DNA of 64,000 nt from Bacteroidota bacterium. GTDB lineage: Bacteria; Bacteroidota; Bacteroidia; Cytophagales; Spirosomataceae. Below, piece by piece: positions 25,894 through 33,568 of the stretch. Location of the stretch: NCBI GenBank assembly GCA_020161355.1, contig JAIUOF010000002.1, forward strand, positions 248,001-312,000, in the 5' to 3' direction. Each line of letters starts with the position of its first letter. The first letter of the stretch is position 1. The notes under the pieces are model-generated. The model was not told the DNA's origin and searched no databases. It worked only from the letters and a program-made list of their open reading frames with translations. The translations under genes were made by a program, and so were the position numbers.

Positions 25894-27867
25894 ATGACAA
25901 AAAACGCTATAATTTTACCCAAAAACGGAAAAATCAGACCCGTAATTGAGAATTTAAGCCCCGAAATTAATAACGGGAAATACCCAACAAAATCTATTAC
26001 CGGAAGAAAAATTTATGCCCAGGCCGATATTTTAGTTGATGGCCATGATAACCTTGGTTTTAGATTACTATCCAGACATTCTTCTGAGAAACAATGGATC
26101 GAATCCAAAATGTATGGTATCAATGAAGACCGTTATGAAGGCTTTTTTATTACCGAAAAAATAGGGTTCTATGAATTCAAGATTCAGGCATGGGTTGACC
26201 ATTTTGCCACCTGGCAACATGAAGTTGAAGCCAAAATAAAAGCCGGACAGCATTTGGTGGTTGAGCTTTTGGTTGGAATTGAGCTTTTAGAAAAAATAAA
26301 AAAACTTGCAGATAAAGACGATAAAAAAGAAATAACTGATTTTATTGCTATTCTGAAAGACCCGCTCAGGTACCAGGAGGCGGTTTGGTTTTGTCTGAGT
26401 GAGAAACTGCACCAGTGGATTGAGAAATACCCCTTGAAAGAAAACCTCGTAGAAAGCGAAACCAGACGAATATTTACCGACAGGAATAAAGCTGAATTTT
26501 CATCATGGTATTCATTTTTCCCCAGATCTGCTGCCAGAATAGAAGGAAAACATGGCACATTTCAAGATGTCATAAATCTACTTCCCAGAGTTAAAGAATT
26601 GGGCTTTGATGTGGTGTATCTACCTCCGATTCACCCAATTGGAACTACTTTCAGAAAAGGGAAAAACAACGCCACAGACTGCAAACCCGGCGAACCAGGG
26701 GTTCCTTATGGTATTGGATCACCTGAAGGCGGACACACTGAAATCCATTCAGAATTAGGCACTTTGAAAGATTTCAAGAAATTGGTAAAGGCCTGCCAGG
26801 ATATGGACCTGGAAATTGCCCTAGACCTTGCAATACAATGTTCCCCTGATCATCCATGGGTAAAAGAACACCCCGATTGGTTTAAGATTTTGCCTGATGG
26901 AACAATAAAATACGCCGAAAACCCTCCGAAAAAATATCAGGACATTTACCCGGTTAATTTTGAAACTGAAGACTGGCAAAATCTCTGGCAAGAACTCAAA
27001 AATGTGATTTTCACCTGGGCAGAGTGGGGTGTAAAGATTATCAGAGTAGATAACCCGCACACCAAGGCATTTGGTTTTTGGGAATGGGTGATTGCAGAAA
27101 CCCGTGAGGTGTATCCTGAAATGATTTTCCTCTCTGAGGCTTTCACCAAACCTAAAGTGATGCAGCAGCTGGCAAAAGTCGGCTTTACACAGTCGTACAC
27201 TTATTTTGCCTGGCGAAACTCAAAATATGAACTGGAAAGCTACATGAATGAGTTGACCAAAACCGAAATGAGGCACTATTTCAGACCTAACTTCTGGCCC
27301 AACACACACGATATCAACACTTTTAGTATGCAAACAGGCCATGAGCCACTGTATTTATTGAGATTCTTTCTTGCGGCCACACTTTCAAGCAATTATGGAG
27401 TATTTGGCCCAACTTACGAATATCTGGTATGTGAAGGTAACCCGGGCAAAGAAGAATACAAAGACTCTGAAAAATATGAGATTAAGTATTGGGACTGGGA
27501 AAAAAGAAATAAAATTACCTATGTGTACACCCATGTAAACCGGATTAGAAAAGAGAACTCTGCTTTGCAAATCACCGATAATATTGACTTTTGCACAGTG
27601 GATAATCCCAATATTATGGCCTATCTGAAAACGCATGAAAATGGCAACCGACTTTTGATAGTGACCAATCTGGATACCTATCAAACACAATCAGGTACTA
27701 TCCATTTACCGCTTTGGAAGATCGGAAAAGGTCATGATGAGTCGTTTATTGTGCATGATTTGATTACCGGAGCAAAATATACATGGCAAGGCGAACAAAA
27801 TTTTGTGGCTTTGGATCCCTATATTTTGCCATTTCACTTGTTTAGAATTGAGGACATTCATCATTGA
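25894..27867 (+). CDS. glgE: Alpha-1,4-glucan:maltose-1-phosphate maltosyltransferase
   Basis: GH13 enzyme of 657 residues that moves maltose from maltose-1-phosphate onto the end of an alpha-1,4-glucan, the elongation step of the GlgE glycogen pathway. The N-terminal beta domain (about 1-125) and the (beta/alpha)8 catalytic domain are readable: DVVYLPPIHPIG, the nucleophile Asp386 in IIRVDNPHTK, the acid/base Glu415 in FLSEAFTKPK, and FWPNTHDI. Both catalytic residues are offset by the same amount from those I recall for the Streptomyces enzyme. No treS, maltokinase or glgB is in the window, so the rest of the pathway must be elsewhere. Confidence 0.93.
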   Translation: MTKNAIILPKNGKIRPVIENLSPEINNGKYPTKSITGRKIYAQADILVDGHDNLGFRLLSRHSSEKQWIESKMYGINEDRYEGFFITEKIGFYEFKIQAWVDHFATWQHEVEAKIKAGQHLVVELLVGIELLEKIKKLADKDDKKEITDFIAILKDPLRYQEAVWFCLSEKLHQWIEKYPLKENLVESETRRIFTDRNKAEFSSWYSFFPRSAARIEGKHGTFQDVINLLPRVKELGFDVVYLPPIHPIGTTFRKGKNNATDCKPGEPGVPYGIGSPEGGHTEIHSELGTLKDFKKLVKACQDMDLEIALDLAIQCSPDHPWVKEHPDWFKILPDGTIKYAENPPKKYQDIYPVNFETEDWQNLWQELKNVIFTWAEWGVKIIRVDNPHTKAFGFWEWVIAETREVYPEMIFLSEAFTKPKVMQQLAKVGFTQSYTYFAWRNSKYELESYMNELTKTEMRHYFRPNFWPNTHDINTFSMQTGHEPLYLLRFFLAATLSSNYGVFGPTYEYLVCEGNPGKEEYKDSEKYEIKYWDWEKRNKITYVYTHVNRIRKENSALQITDNIDFCTVDNPNIMAYLKTHENGNRLLIVTNLDTYQTQSGTIHLPLWKIGKGHDESFIVHDLITGAKYTWQGEQNFVALDPYILPFHLFRIEDIHH

Positions 27868-27877
27868 AAATCTTTTT

Positions 27878-28411
27878 GTGAAAAAAATACTGCTTTTTTT
27901 ATTATTGCTAAACTGGAATTGTAGTCAAAATCAGGAAAATTCTGAAATTGTCTATTTTGATTTGAAAGGATTGATTACTAAACAGATTCAGGTTTTAAAT
28001 CAAAATCAGCCTCATTTGAAAAAGCTTTGGCAAATAGGCAGTAAGAAAGAGACCAAAGAATTTAAGAAAACTGACTGGAGCAGAGAGTTGGAAGTATTTG
28101 TGGAAGCAGACATCAATAAGTCGGGTCTAAAAAATTCTTATGAAATATTAAAAAATAAGAATACTGAAAAATTTACCCTCAAAAAAGGAGAAAGTGCTCC
28201 CATTAAGTACATTTTAATTACCAAAGATCAAAAAGGAAACCCCGTAAGAATTGAACTTGAATCAAGCATGAATAATTATCTTTTTGATTCTAAATCCACG
28301 CTTGTCTTAAAATTTGAAGGAGAAAACCTTAAATATTATAGTGCCGAAGGATACCAGAAACTTTTTTTTGGGAAAGCTGATACTACCAAAATAGAAGGGA
28401 TAATTCTCTGA
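27878..28411 (+). CDS. Putative lipoprotein of unknown function
   Basis: A 177-residue protein. The likely start is the GTG at 27878, 10 bases after the glgE stop, because it opens a short lipoprotein-like signal (VKKILLFLLLLNWNCSQ, Cys15; relaxed lipobox). Upstream in-frame codons would run into glgE. The mature part is Lys/Glu-rich with alternating strands (REVLEVFVEADINKS-type segment, PIKYILITKDQKGNPVRIELE), suggesting a soluble beta-rich domain facing the periplasm. It is probably co-transcribed with glgE. Its stop is inside a 22-bp perfect palindrome shared with the convergent SDR gene. Confidence 0.65.
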   Translation: MKKILLFLLLLNWNCSQNQENSEIVYFDLKGLITKQIQVLNQNQPHLKKLWQIGSKKETKEFKKTDWSRELEVFVEADINKSGLKNSYEILKNKNTEKFTLKKGESAPIKYILITKDQKGNPVRIELESSMNNYLFDSKSTLVLKFEGENLKYYSAEGYQKLFFGKADTTKIEGIIL

Positions 28412-28425
28412 AAATTTTCAGAGAA
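28404..28425. terminator. 22-bp perfect palindrome holding both stop codons of convergent genes
   Basis: TTCTCTGAAAA at 28404-28414 is followed directly by its exact reverse complement to 28425. Both genes end in CTC-TGA, and both TGA codons lie symmetrically in the palindrome (28409-28411 plus, 28418-28420 minus). A stem of eight or more pairs could act as a two-way terminator, though no long T run follows. Confidence 0.6.
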
Positions 28426-29260
28426 AACCCTTTTCCTGTAATATTTGCAAAGACACCTCCCATAGCTTGTCTCTCACATGTGGGTCATGTGAGACAGCAG
28501 ATGAACTACTTTTCTTTGATTTCTTATAGTATTCTCCGTTTCTAAGTTTCACAAGTGACTGAGTAGCACAATACACGGTGGTCTTGGAGCCCTCATCAGG
28601 AGAAATGATAAAAGGCAATTTGTTGAAAAATTTTAATAAACCCGAATTATTGGACCCAAAACCGGTCCTTACTACACCCGGGTGAACCGCAAATGAAACC
28701 AATCCCTGAGTAGCGTACTTTACGGCTAAAGCTTTGGTAAAAAGCAAATTCATAAGTTTGGTGGCCCCATATTGAGGCCATGTACTAAATTTCTTTTCTG
28801 TATTTAGATTATCAAAATCAATTTTACCCATTCGGTGAGCTTCTGAAGATAAATTTATAACTCTTGCATCCTCGGATTTCAAAATATAGGGTAAAAGCTC
28901 GTAGGTAAGATAAAAGTGCGACAGATGATTTACCTGAAAACCCATCTCCAGGCCGTCAGCTGTCAATATTTTTTTTTCAAAAACACCTCCTGCATTATTG
29001 ATCAATATGTCAATTACCGGAAACAGTGATTTGATTTGCTCAATGGCTTTCTTTACAGAAAAAAGTGATGCCAAATCTCCTTCAACCAGATCAATTCTAG
29101 CTTCAGGGTAGCCTTTCAAAATCTCTGCTTTTACAGACTGGCCTTTGTCCAAATCCCGAACAATAAGTACCAAATATGAACCAAAAGAGGCCATTTTGAC
29201 CGCTGTTGATTTTCCAATACCTGAAGTGGCTCCTGTAATTACTACAATTTTATCTTTCAA
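28418..29260 (-). CDS. Short-chain dehydrogenase/reductase
   Basis: NAD(P)-dependent oxidoreductase of 280 residues with a Rossmann fold. The cofactor motif TGATSGIG is at 9-16, NNAGG at 88-92, the catalytic Ser is in INLSSEAH (138-139), and YGATK gives Tyr164 and Lys168. The length and EAHRMGKIDFD segment match the retinol-dehydrogenase/WWOX-like SDR group often found in bacteria. Substrate unknown. A TATATTTG box at 29291-29284 lies 24 bases before the ATG. Confidence 0.9.
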   Translation of the reverse strand: MKDKIVVITGATSGIGKSTAVKMASFGSYLVLIVRDLDKGQSVKAEILKGYPEARIDLVEGDLASLFSVKKAIEQIKSLFPVIDILINNAGGVFEKKILTADGLEMGFQVNHLSHFYLTYELLPYILKSEDARVINLSSEAHRMGKIDFDNLNTEKKFSTWPQYGATKLMNLLFTKALAVKYATQGLVSFAVHPGVVRTGFGSNNSGLLKFFNKLPFIISPDEGSKTTVYCATQSLVKLRNGEYYKKSKKSSSSAVSHDPHVRDKLWEVSLQILQEKGFL

Positions 29261-29283
29261 AATTTCACTTTTTTTAATCTAAA

Positions 29284-29291
29284 CAAATATA
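29284..29291 (-). promoter_or_regulatory. Candidate -7 box of the SDR gene
   Basis: Minus-strand TATATTTG, 24 bases before the start at 29260; TTG at 29311-29309 is a possible -33 element with a 17-base spacer. Confidence 0.45.
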
Positions 29292-29307
29292 ACGATGAAT
29301 AGTTTCA

Positions 29308-30648
29308 TCAATAATCATCAGTTAATCCGAATATGCGTTTGTTGGTTTTCCATTTTCCCCGCGTAAAATCTGGAATTTCTACCGGAGAGCTCCCTCTGGC
29401 AATGGATAATTCTGACAATGGACTGATAGCACTCCAGGCGGCGGCATCATATACATCAATTGGGGGGGCTACTTTATTTTTTATTGCTTCAATAAATGCT
29501 CTGATTACAAAGAAGTCGATGCCTCCATGTCCGGCTTTCTCGGCCGAGACTGCATGTTTTTTCCAAAGTGGATGATCCTGTTCTTCCTGATATTTTGCAA
29601 ATGGCTCCCACACATGAGCCTTCGGACTTACGTTTTGAAGATAAATAGAATCATTGTCATCCATCCAGATGCCTTCAGTTCCCTGAGCTCTGAAGCCCAA
29701 TGAATAAGGTCTTGGAGAATTGGTGTCATGAATTATCACAATATTTTCGCCGTTTTCACATTGAATAGTGGTCGTTACCACATCACCAAGTTTGAATTTC
29801 ACACTAGCATTGGGGTGATCTTTCCCGCCTTTATCCACGATATGCTTATGCAAGCCTCGTGCCTTGGTTGCTGTTGAAGTTAGATAATTAAATTTATTCC
29901 CACGATTGATATCCATCCAATGTGCTACCGGACCCAAACCATGGGTTGGATATATATCTCCATTTCTATCTATCGAATGCTGTGTTCTCCATTTCGCTTC
30001 GGAAAGAGCTTTTGGACCGAACTCTACCCCACCTCCATGAAAACTTTTTCCATCGTTAAATTTGACTTCCCGCAAATCATGCTGGTAACCGCAATGGGCA
30101 TAAAGCATTTCACCAAACATATTCTTTCTTATCATATTCAGCACCGCCATCACATCTCGTCGATAGCATACATTTTCAAGAATCATGCAGTGAGAGCCTG
30201 TTTTCTCAAAAGTATCGACCAAATCCCAGGATTCTTGCAAGGTAACTGTAGCTGATACCTCCACAGCAGTATATTTTCCGGCTTTCATTGACTCTACACT
30301 CATAGGCACGTGCCATTCCCAGGGGGTAGAAATCACGACTCCGTCTATATCATCCCTTTTCAGCATATTGATAAAATCAGTGTCAGACTTGCTGTAAGTT
30401 GCAGGGTCTTTCCTGCCTGCTTTTTGTGTCATGGCCAGAGTACGCTTGATAGCATCGGGATCAACATCACAAATAGCCACTACCTCTACGTCTTCACGAT
30501 ACAAAACCTGCTCTACATGACTTCTACCCCGAAGACCTACCCCGATAAACGCCAGTTTAACTTTTGGAGCAGCCGCTTTCGCCTCAAAATTTATAAATGG
30601 AATAGAAGAAGAAGCCAGTCCGACATTGATAAAATCTCTGCGATTCAT
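29308..30648 (-). CDS. Gfo/Idh/MocA-family protein of the GH109 type (alpha-N-acetylgalactosaminidase-like)
   Basis: NAD-dependent glycoside-hydrolase-like enzyme of 446 residues. The ATG at 30648 is chosen because it opens a twin-arginine-like leader (MNRRDFINVGLASSSIPF); an ATG 135 bases upstream would add a Lys/Asn-rich stretch with no signal. The Rossmann motif is FIGVGLRGRSH. GH109 hallmarks are CMILENVCYRRDVMAVLNMI, YQHDLREVKF and YPTHGLGPVAHWMDINRG. Known GH109 members remove terminal alpha-N-acetylgalactosamine from glycans by an NAD redox route. Export by Tat would allow the cofactor to be loaded before transport. Stands alone. Confidence 0.88.
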   Translation of the reverse strand: MNRRDFINVGLASSSIPFINFEAKAAAPKVKLAFIGVGLRGRSHVEQVLYREDVEVVAICDVDPDAIKRTLAMTQKAGRKDPATYSKSDTDFINMLKRDDIDGVVISTPWEWHVPMSVESMKAGKYTAVEVSATVTLQESWDLVDTFEKTGSHCMILENVCYRRDVMAVLNMIRKNMFGEMLYAHCGYQHDLREVKFNDGKSFHGGGVEFGPKALSEAKWRTQHSIDRNGDIYPTHGLGPVAHWMDINRGNKFNYLTSTATKARGLHKHIVDKGGKDHPNASVKFKLGDVVTTTIQCENGENIVIIHDTNSPRPYSLGFRAQGTEGIWMDDNDSIYLQNVSPKAHVWEPFAKYQEEQDHPLWKKHAVSAEKAGHGGIDFFVIRAFIEAIKNKVAPPIDVYDAAAWSAISPLSELSIARGSSPVEIPDFTRGKWKTNKRIFGLTDDY

Positions 30649-30800
30649 AGGAAAATAGTTTTTAAATTTTCTTACTAATTTAATAATTATTTTTTTCTGA
30701 ACAATATTAGTTTTATTAATGTTAGTATTTTCGTAATCAACCTTGTTCGTTTTTTGATTGTGTAGTACACAAACTTTGTACAAGACTAAAAAAACTTAAT

Positions 30801-31211
30801 TTGAAAAAAGTATCAGTATTCCGTAGAGAACATTTCAACGCTGCCCATAAGATTTACAATCCTGAATGGAGTGAAGAAAAAAACCTGGAGGTGTTTGGCA
30901 AATGCAGCTATGCCAATTACCACGGTCATAATTATGAAATGGAGGTTAAGGTCACCGGGGAGATTGATCCCAGAACCGGCTATGTATATGACCTGAAAAT
31001 ATTAAGCGAACTTTTGAAGGCTGAAATTGTGGAACTTTTTGACCACAAAAATCTCAACCTTGATATTCCTGTATTTAAAGATCTCATACCAACCGCAGAA
31101 AATATCTGTGTGGTTATATATGACATCCTCCGTGAAAAAATTGACCAAAAATTTGATATCAGAATAAGACTTTTTGAAACCGAAAGAAATTATGTCGAAT
31201 ACCCAGCTTAA
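30801..31211 (+). CDS. queD: 6-pyruvoyl-tetrahydropterin synthase / 6-carboxytetrahydropterin synthase family
   Basis: Zinc enzyme of 136 residues acting on 7,8-dihydroneopterin triphosphate. The start is TTG at 30801 (TTGAAAAAAGTATC); there is no ATG giving the conserved N-terminus. Zinc ligands are His16, His41 and His43 (NAAHKI, YHGHNY) and the catalytic cysteine is Cys35 (GKCSYANYHGHNY). DHKNLN, PTAEN and ETERNYVEY complete the family pattern. The long CSYANYHGH loop looks more like the PTPS (tetrahydrobiopterin) branch than the short CxxxHGH of many QueD proteins, so the product could be 6-pyruvoyl- rather than 6-carboxy-tetrahydropterin. It overlaps folE by 20 bases. Confidence 0.88.
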   Translation: MKKVSVFRREHFNAAHKIYNPEWSEEKNLEVFGKCSYANYHGHNYEMEVKVTGEIDPRTGYVYDLKILSELLKAEIVELFDHKNLNLDIPVFKDLIPTAENICVVIYDILREKIDQKFDIRIRLFETERNYVEYPA

Positions 31212-31872
31212 GAATATCTCAATAGATGAAATTGGTGAAGACCACCTTTTTACCAGCATTTCTACTCCTCTCAGACCTGATGCTTTTGAAATGAGTGATG
31301 AAGAAAAAATTGCGGTAATTGCAGAACATTTCAGGGAAATCATGCACACATTGGGTCTTGATCTCAATGACGAAAGCCTAAGTGGAACACCTCTTAGAGT
31401 CGCTAAAATGTATGTAAAAGAGCTTTTTTCAGGCCTTAAGCCAGAAAATGCCCCTTCTATTACCCTTTTCGAGAATAATTATAAATATGGTGAAATCCTG
31501 GTGGAACGGGATATCAGTTTTTACTCCAATTGTGAGCATCATTTTGTTCCGATTGTTGGGAAAGTGCATGTAGGTTACATTGCAAACAAAAATGTGATTG
31601 GTCTTTCAAAATTACACAGAATTGTAAATTATTATGCCCGTCGCCCGCAGGTGCAGGAACGCATGACCATGCAAATAGGCGAAGCGTTGAAAAATGCCTT
31701 AAAAACCAACGACGTAGCTGTGGTAGTGGATGCCGATCACTTTTGTGTTTCTTCCAGAGGTATTGCCGACCAAAGTAGTTCTACAGTTACCTCATTTTTT
31801 GACGGGGCATTTGGAAATGTGCTGAAAAGAGAAGAATTTCTTTCTTTAATCAAGCTTAAAAACAATCAATAA
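31192..31872 (+). CDS. folE: GTP cyclohydrolase I
   Basis: Converts GTP to 7,8-dihydroneopterin triphosphate, the entry step to folate, biopterin and queuosine precursors. The ATG at 31192 gives 226 residues, and lies inside the end of the preceding PTPS/queD gene. Family motifs: zinc and active site in SNCEHHFVPIVGKVHVGYI, GLSKLHRIVNYYARRPQVQERM, and CVSSRGI near the C-terminus with the second zinc cysteine. The folE product is the substrate of the upstream enzyme, so the two-gene unit runs two successive steps. A strong terminator follows. Confidence 0.96.
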   Translation: MSNTQLKNISIDEIGEDHLFTSISTPLRPDAFEMSDEEKIAVIAEHFREIMHTLGLDLNDESLSGTPLRVAKMYVKELFSGLKPENAPSITLFENNYKYGEILVERDISFYSNCEHHFVPIVGKVHVGYIANKNVIGLSKLHRIVNYYARRPQVQERMTMQIGEALKNALKTNDVAVVVDADHFCVSSRGIADQSSSTVTSFFDGAFGNVLKREEFLSLIKLKNNQ

Positions 31873-31887
31873 AATACTTCGATTATA

Positions 31888-31917
31888 AAAATACTGGTTT
31901 CGGCCAGTATTTTTTTG
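31888..31917 (+). terminator. Terminator after folE
   Basis: ATACTGG (31891-31897) pairs with CCAGTAT (31904-31910) around a short loop, followed by T7, 18 bases after the folE stop. Confidence 0.85.
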
Positions 31918-31926
31918 TATCAAAAA

Positions 31927-32018
31927 ATATCGGTAATATTAAAAAAATAAATTTCCGATATAAAAAATAGGGATTAATTCAAAATATCGGATAAAGTCAA
32001 TAACTTTGTTGCCGATAT
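31927..32018. promoter_or_regulatory. Four-site ATATCGG/CCGATAT array around the fic promoter
   Basis: Half-sites are ATATCGG at 31927-31933, CCGATAT at 31955-31961, ATATCGG at 31984-31990 and CCGATAT at 32012-32018. Orientation alternates and start-to-start spacings are 28, 29 and 28 bases. The last pair flanks the -7 box TAACTTTG (32001-32008) and reaches the expected transcription start. This looks like an autoregulatory operator, for the Fic protein itself or an unlinked factor. Confidence 0.75.
32001..32008 (+). promoter_or_regulatory. -7 box of the fic gene
   Basis: TAACTTTG matches TAnnTTTG exactly, 21 bases before the ATG at 32029 and between two half-sites of the operator array. Confidence 0.6.
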
Positions 32019-32028
32019 TTAAATTAAT

Positions 32029-32979
32029 ATGAAAGTAAGCAATTTAGAGTTCATTTCAGAGCATAAAACCTATCTGAGCCGGGTACTGCAAAAACAAAAA
32101 ATGGTAGAAGCGGCCAGGCCTTTGCCTATGGCTGCTATTAACCGACTCAAAGAAGATTTGGCTTTGGAGTGGACTTACAACTCCAATGGCATTGAGGGAA
32201 ATACACTGTCAATTGCTGAAACCCGTGTCGTGCTCGAGGAAGGAATTACAATTGGAGGAAAGTCTTTAAGAGAGCATTTTGAGGTAATTAACCACCATAG
32301 GGCCATAGATTATCTCGAATCTTTGGCTAATGAAAATTATGAACTGAGAAGCATTGACCTGCTCAATCTTCATGCTATTGTCATGAAAAATATTCAGGAT
32401 GATTTTGCTGGAAGAATAAGGACAGGGACAGTGAGGATTGTCGGGGCTAATTTCACTCCCCCCAACCCTGCCTTGGTTTCTGACTTAATTGACGAGCTGG
32501 TGGATTATATCAATAAAAACCCTCAGGAGCTTGATTCTGTGAGTCTTGTTACTGTTTTTCACCACCGGCTGGTATGGATTCATCCTTTTTTTGACGGAAA
32601 TGGACGCACAGCCAGGCTTGCAATGAACCTTCTTTTGCAAAAATTCGGATTTCCTCCTGCTATAATTTTGAAAAATGACCGAAAAAAATATATCTCAGCA
32701 TTAAATCAGGCCAATAATGGTGATTATACCAAGCTCAACCTGATGATGATTCAGGCCGTTGAAAGATCACTGAATATATATCTGAACATAATTCCTGGTC
32801 AGTATCATAATTTTGAACCAATATCAAATATAGTAGAAGAGCCGGAAGTAGTTTACGGAGCTGAGTATTTGAGCCTTTTGGCAAGAACCGGAAAGATTAA
32901 TGCTCATAAGGAGGGTAAAAACTGGGTTACTACCAAACAGGAAATTTTAAATTATCAGTTGAAAAAAAAGCACCTCTAA
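32029..32979 (+). CDS. Fic-family protein (protein AMPylator-like), N-terminal inhibitory helix
   Basis: Predicted adenylyl- or other nucleotidyl-transferase of 316 residues. The Fic core motif HPFFDGNGRTAR is at 185-196, with His185 catalytic. An N-terminal inhibitory motif S/TxxxEG/N is present (Ser52-NGI-Glu56-Gly57), placing it in the class where the inhibitory helix is on the same chain. The flap region is VRIVGANFTPPNPALV. The C-terminal 60 residues (EVVYGAEYLSLLARTGKINAHKEGKNWVTT) look like a small winged-helix, so DNA binding and self-regulation through the upstream array are plausible. No toxin-antitoxin partner is adjacent. The target is unknown. Confidence 0.9.
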   Translation: MKVSNLEFISEHKTYLSRVLQKQKMVEAARPLPMAAINRLKEDLALEWTYNSNGIEGNTLSIAETRVVLEEGITIGGKSLREHFEVINHHRAIDYLESLANENYELRSIDLLNLHAIVMKNIQDDFAGRIRTGTVRIVGANFTPPNPALVSDLIDELVDYINKNPQELDSVSLVTVFHHRLVWIHPFFDGNGRTARLAMNLLLQKFGFPPAIILKNDRKKYISALNQANNGDYTKLNLMMIQAVERSLNIYLNIIPGQYHNFEPISNIVEEPEVVYGAEYLSLLARTGKINAHKEGKNWVTTKQEILNYQLKKKHL

Positions 32980-32998
32980 ACGCTGAGGTGCTTTTGTT
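32966..32998 (+). terminator. Terminator overlapping the end of fic
   Basis: AAGCACCTC (arm ending about 32975) pairs with GAGGTGCTT (32985-32993); the fic stop codon lies in the loop. The following T run is short. Confidence 0.6.
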
Positions 32999-33031
32999 GT
33001 TAAACCCATACATCTTATATAAAAACCATCA

Positions 33032-33457
33032 TTACAGTTTTTCAAATTTAACCGTATCAGTACCTCCGCCACCGCCACTTTCGTTTTGTAACTCAATTTT
33101 GGTAGAATTGCGGCTCACTGTCTTCCAGTCTTCATTGAGTTCTGAAAACCCATCATCATCATTAACTGGCAAGCTGATTTCAAATTTCTCTCTACCGCTA
33201 TCCATAAAAATTTTATAGCTACCTTTTAAAAAAATCGAATTGTCAGATTTATGAACCTCCAGGATGCTATTATCTGTAAAAACAAAATAATAACCATTAA
33301 AAGTTGATGTTTTATTCCTGCCTTTTTTGTCAATATATTCAGTCAATTTCCAATTCTTATCCGTAATATTTGCGATTGTGGGAACCACCGAATTATCGTC
33401 TGAAGTAGAACAGGAGGCTAAATAAAATAGTGATAAAACAAAAAAGATTTTCTTCAT
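33032..33457 (-). CDS. Putative lipoprotein, lipocalin-like
   Basis: A 141-residue lipoprotein: signal MKKIFFVLSLFYLASCSTSDD with Cys16 as lipid site, then an acidic linker. The body begins KNWKLTEYIDKKG, a common start of Bacteroidota lipocalin-like domains (W at the first strand), followed by alternating strands (YYFVFTDNSILEVHK, SYKIFMDSGREKFEI) and a five-glycine stretch (SGGGGGTDTV) near the end. Single gene, no neighbours in the same direction within 100 bases. Function unknown; probably on the inner face of the outer membrane or at the surface. Confidence 0.72.
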   Translation of the reverse strand: MKKIFFVLSLFYLASCSTSDDNSVVPTIANITDKNWKLTEYIDKKGRNKTSTFNGYYFVFTDNSILEVHKSDNSIFLKGSYKIFMDSGREKFEISLPVNDDDGFSELNEDWKTVSRNSTKIELQNESGGGGGTDTVKFEKL

Positions 33458-33512
33458 AGGAGCGTTTTTAATTTTCTTAAATACGAAAAATCAATGAAAA
33501 GGGTTGCAACAA

Positions 33513-33540
33513 AAATGCCCGAACTCTCGCCCGGGCATTT
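33513..33540 (-). terminator. Terminator of dnaK
   Basis: Minus-strand stem AAATGCCCG/CGGGCATTT (33532-33540 with 33513-33521) followed by T5, about 30 bases past the dnaK stop. Confidence 0.8.
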
Positions 33541-33568
33541 GATATTGATGAAGTATGAAATTTCAGAA

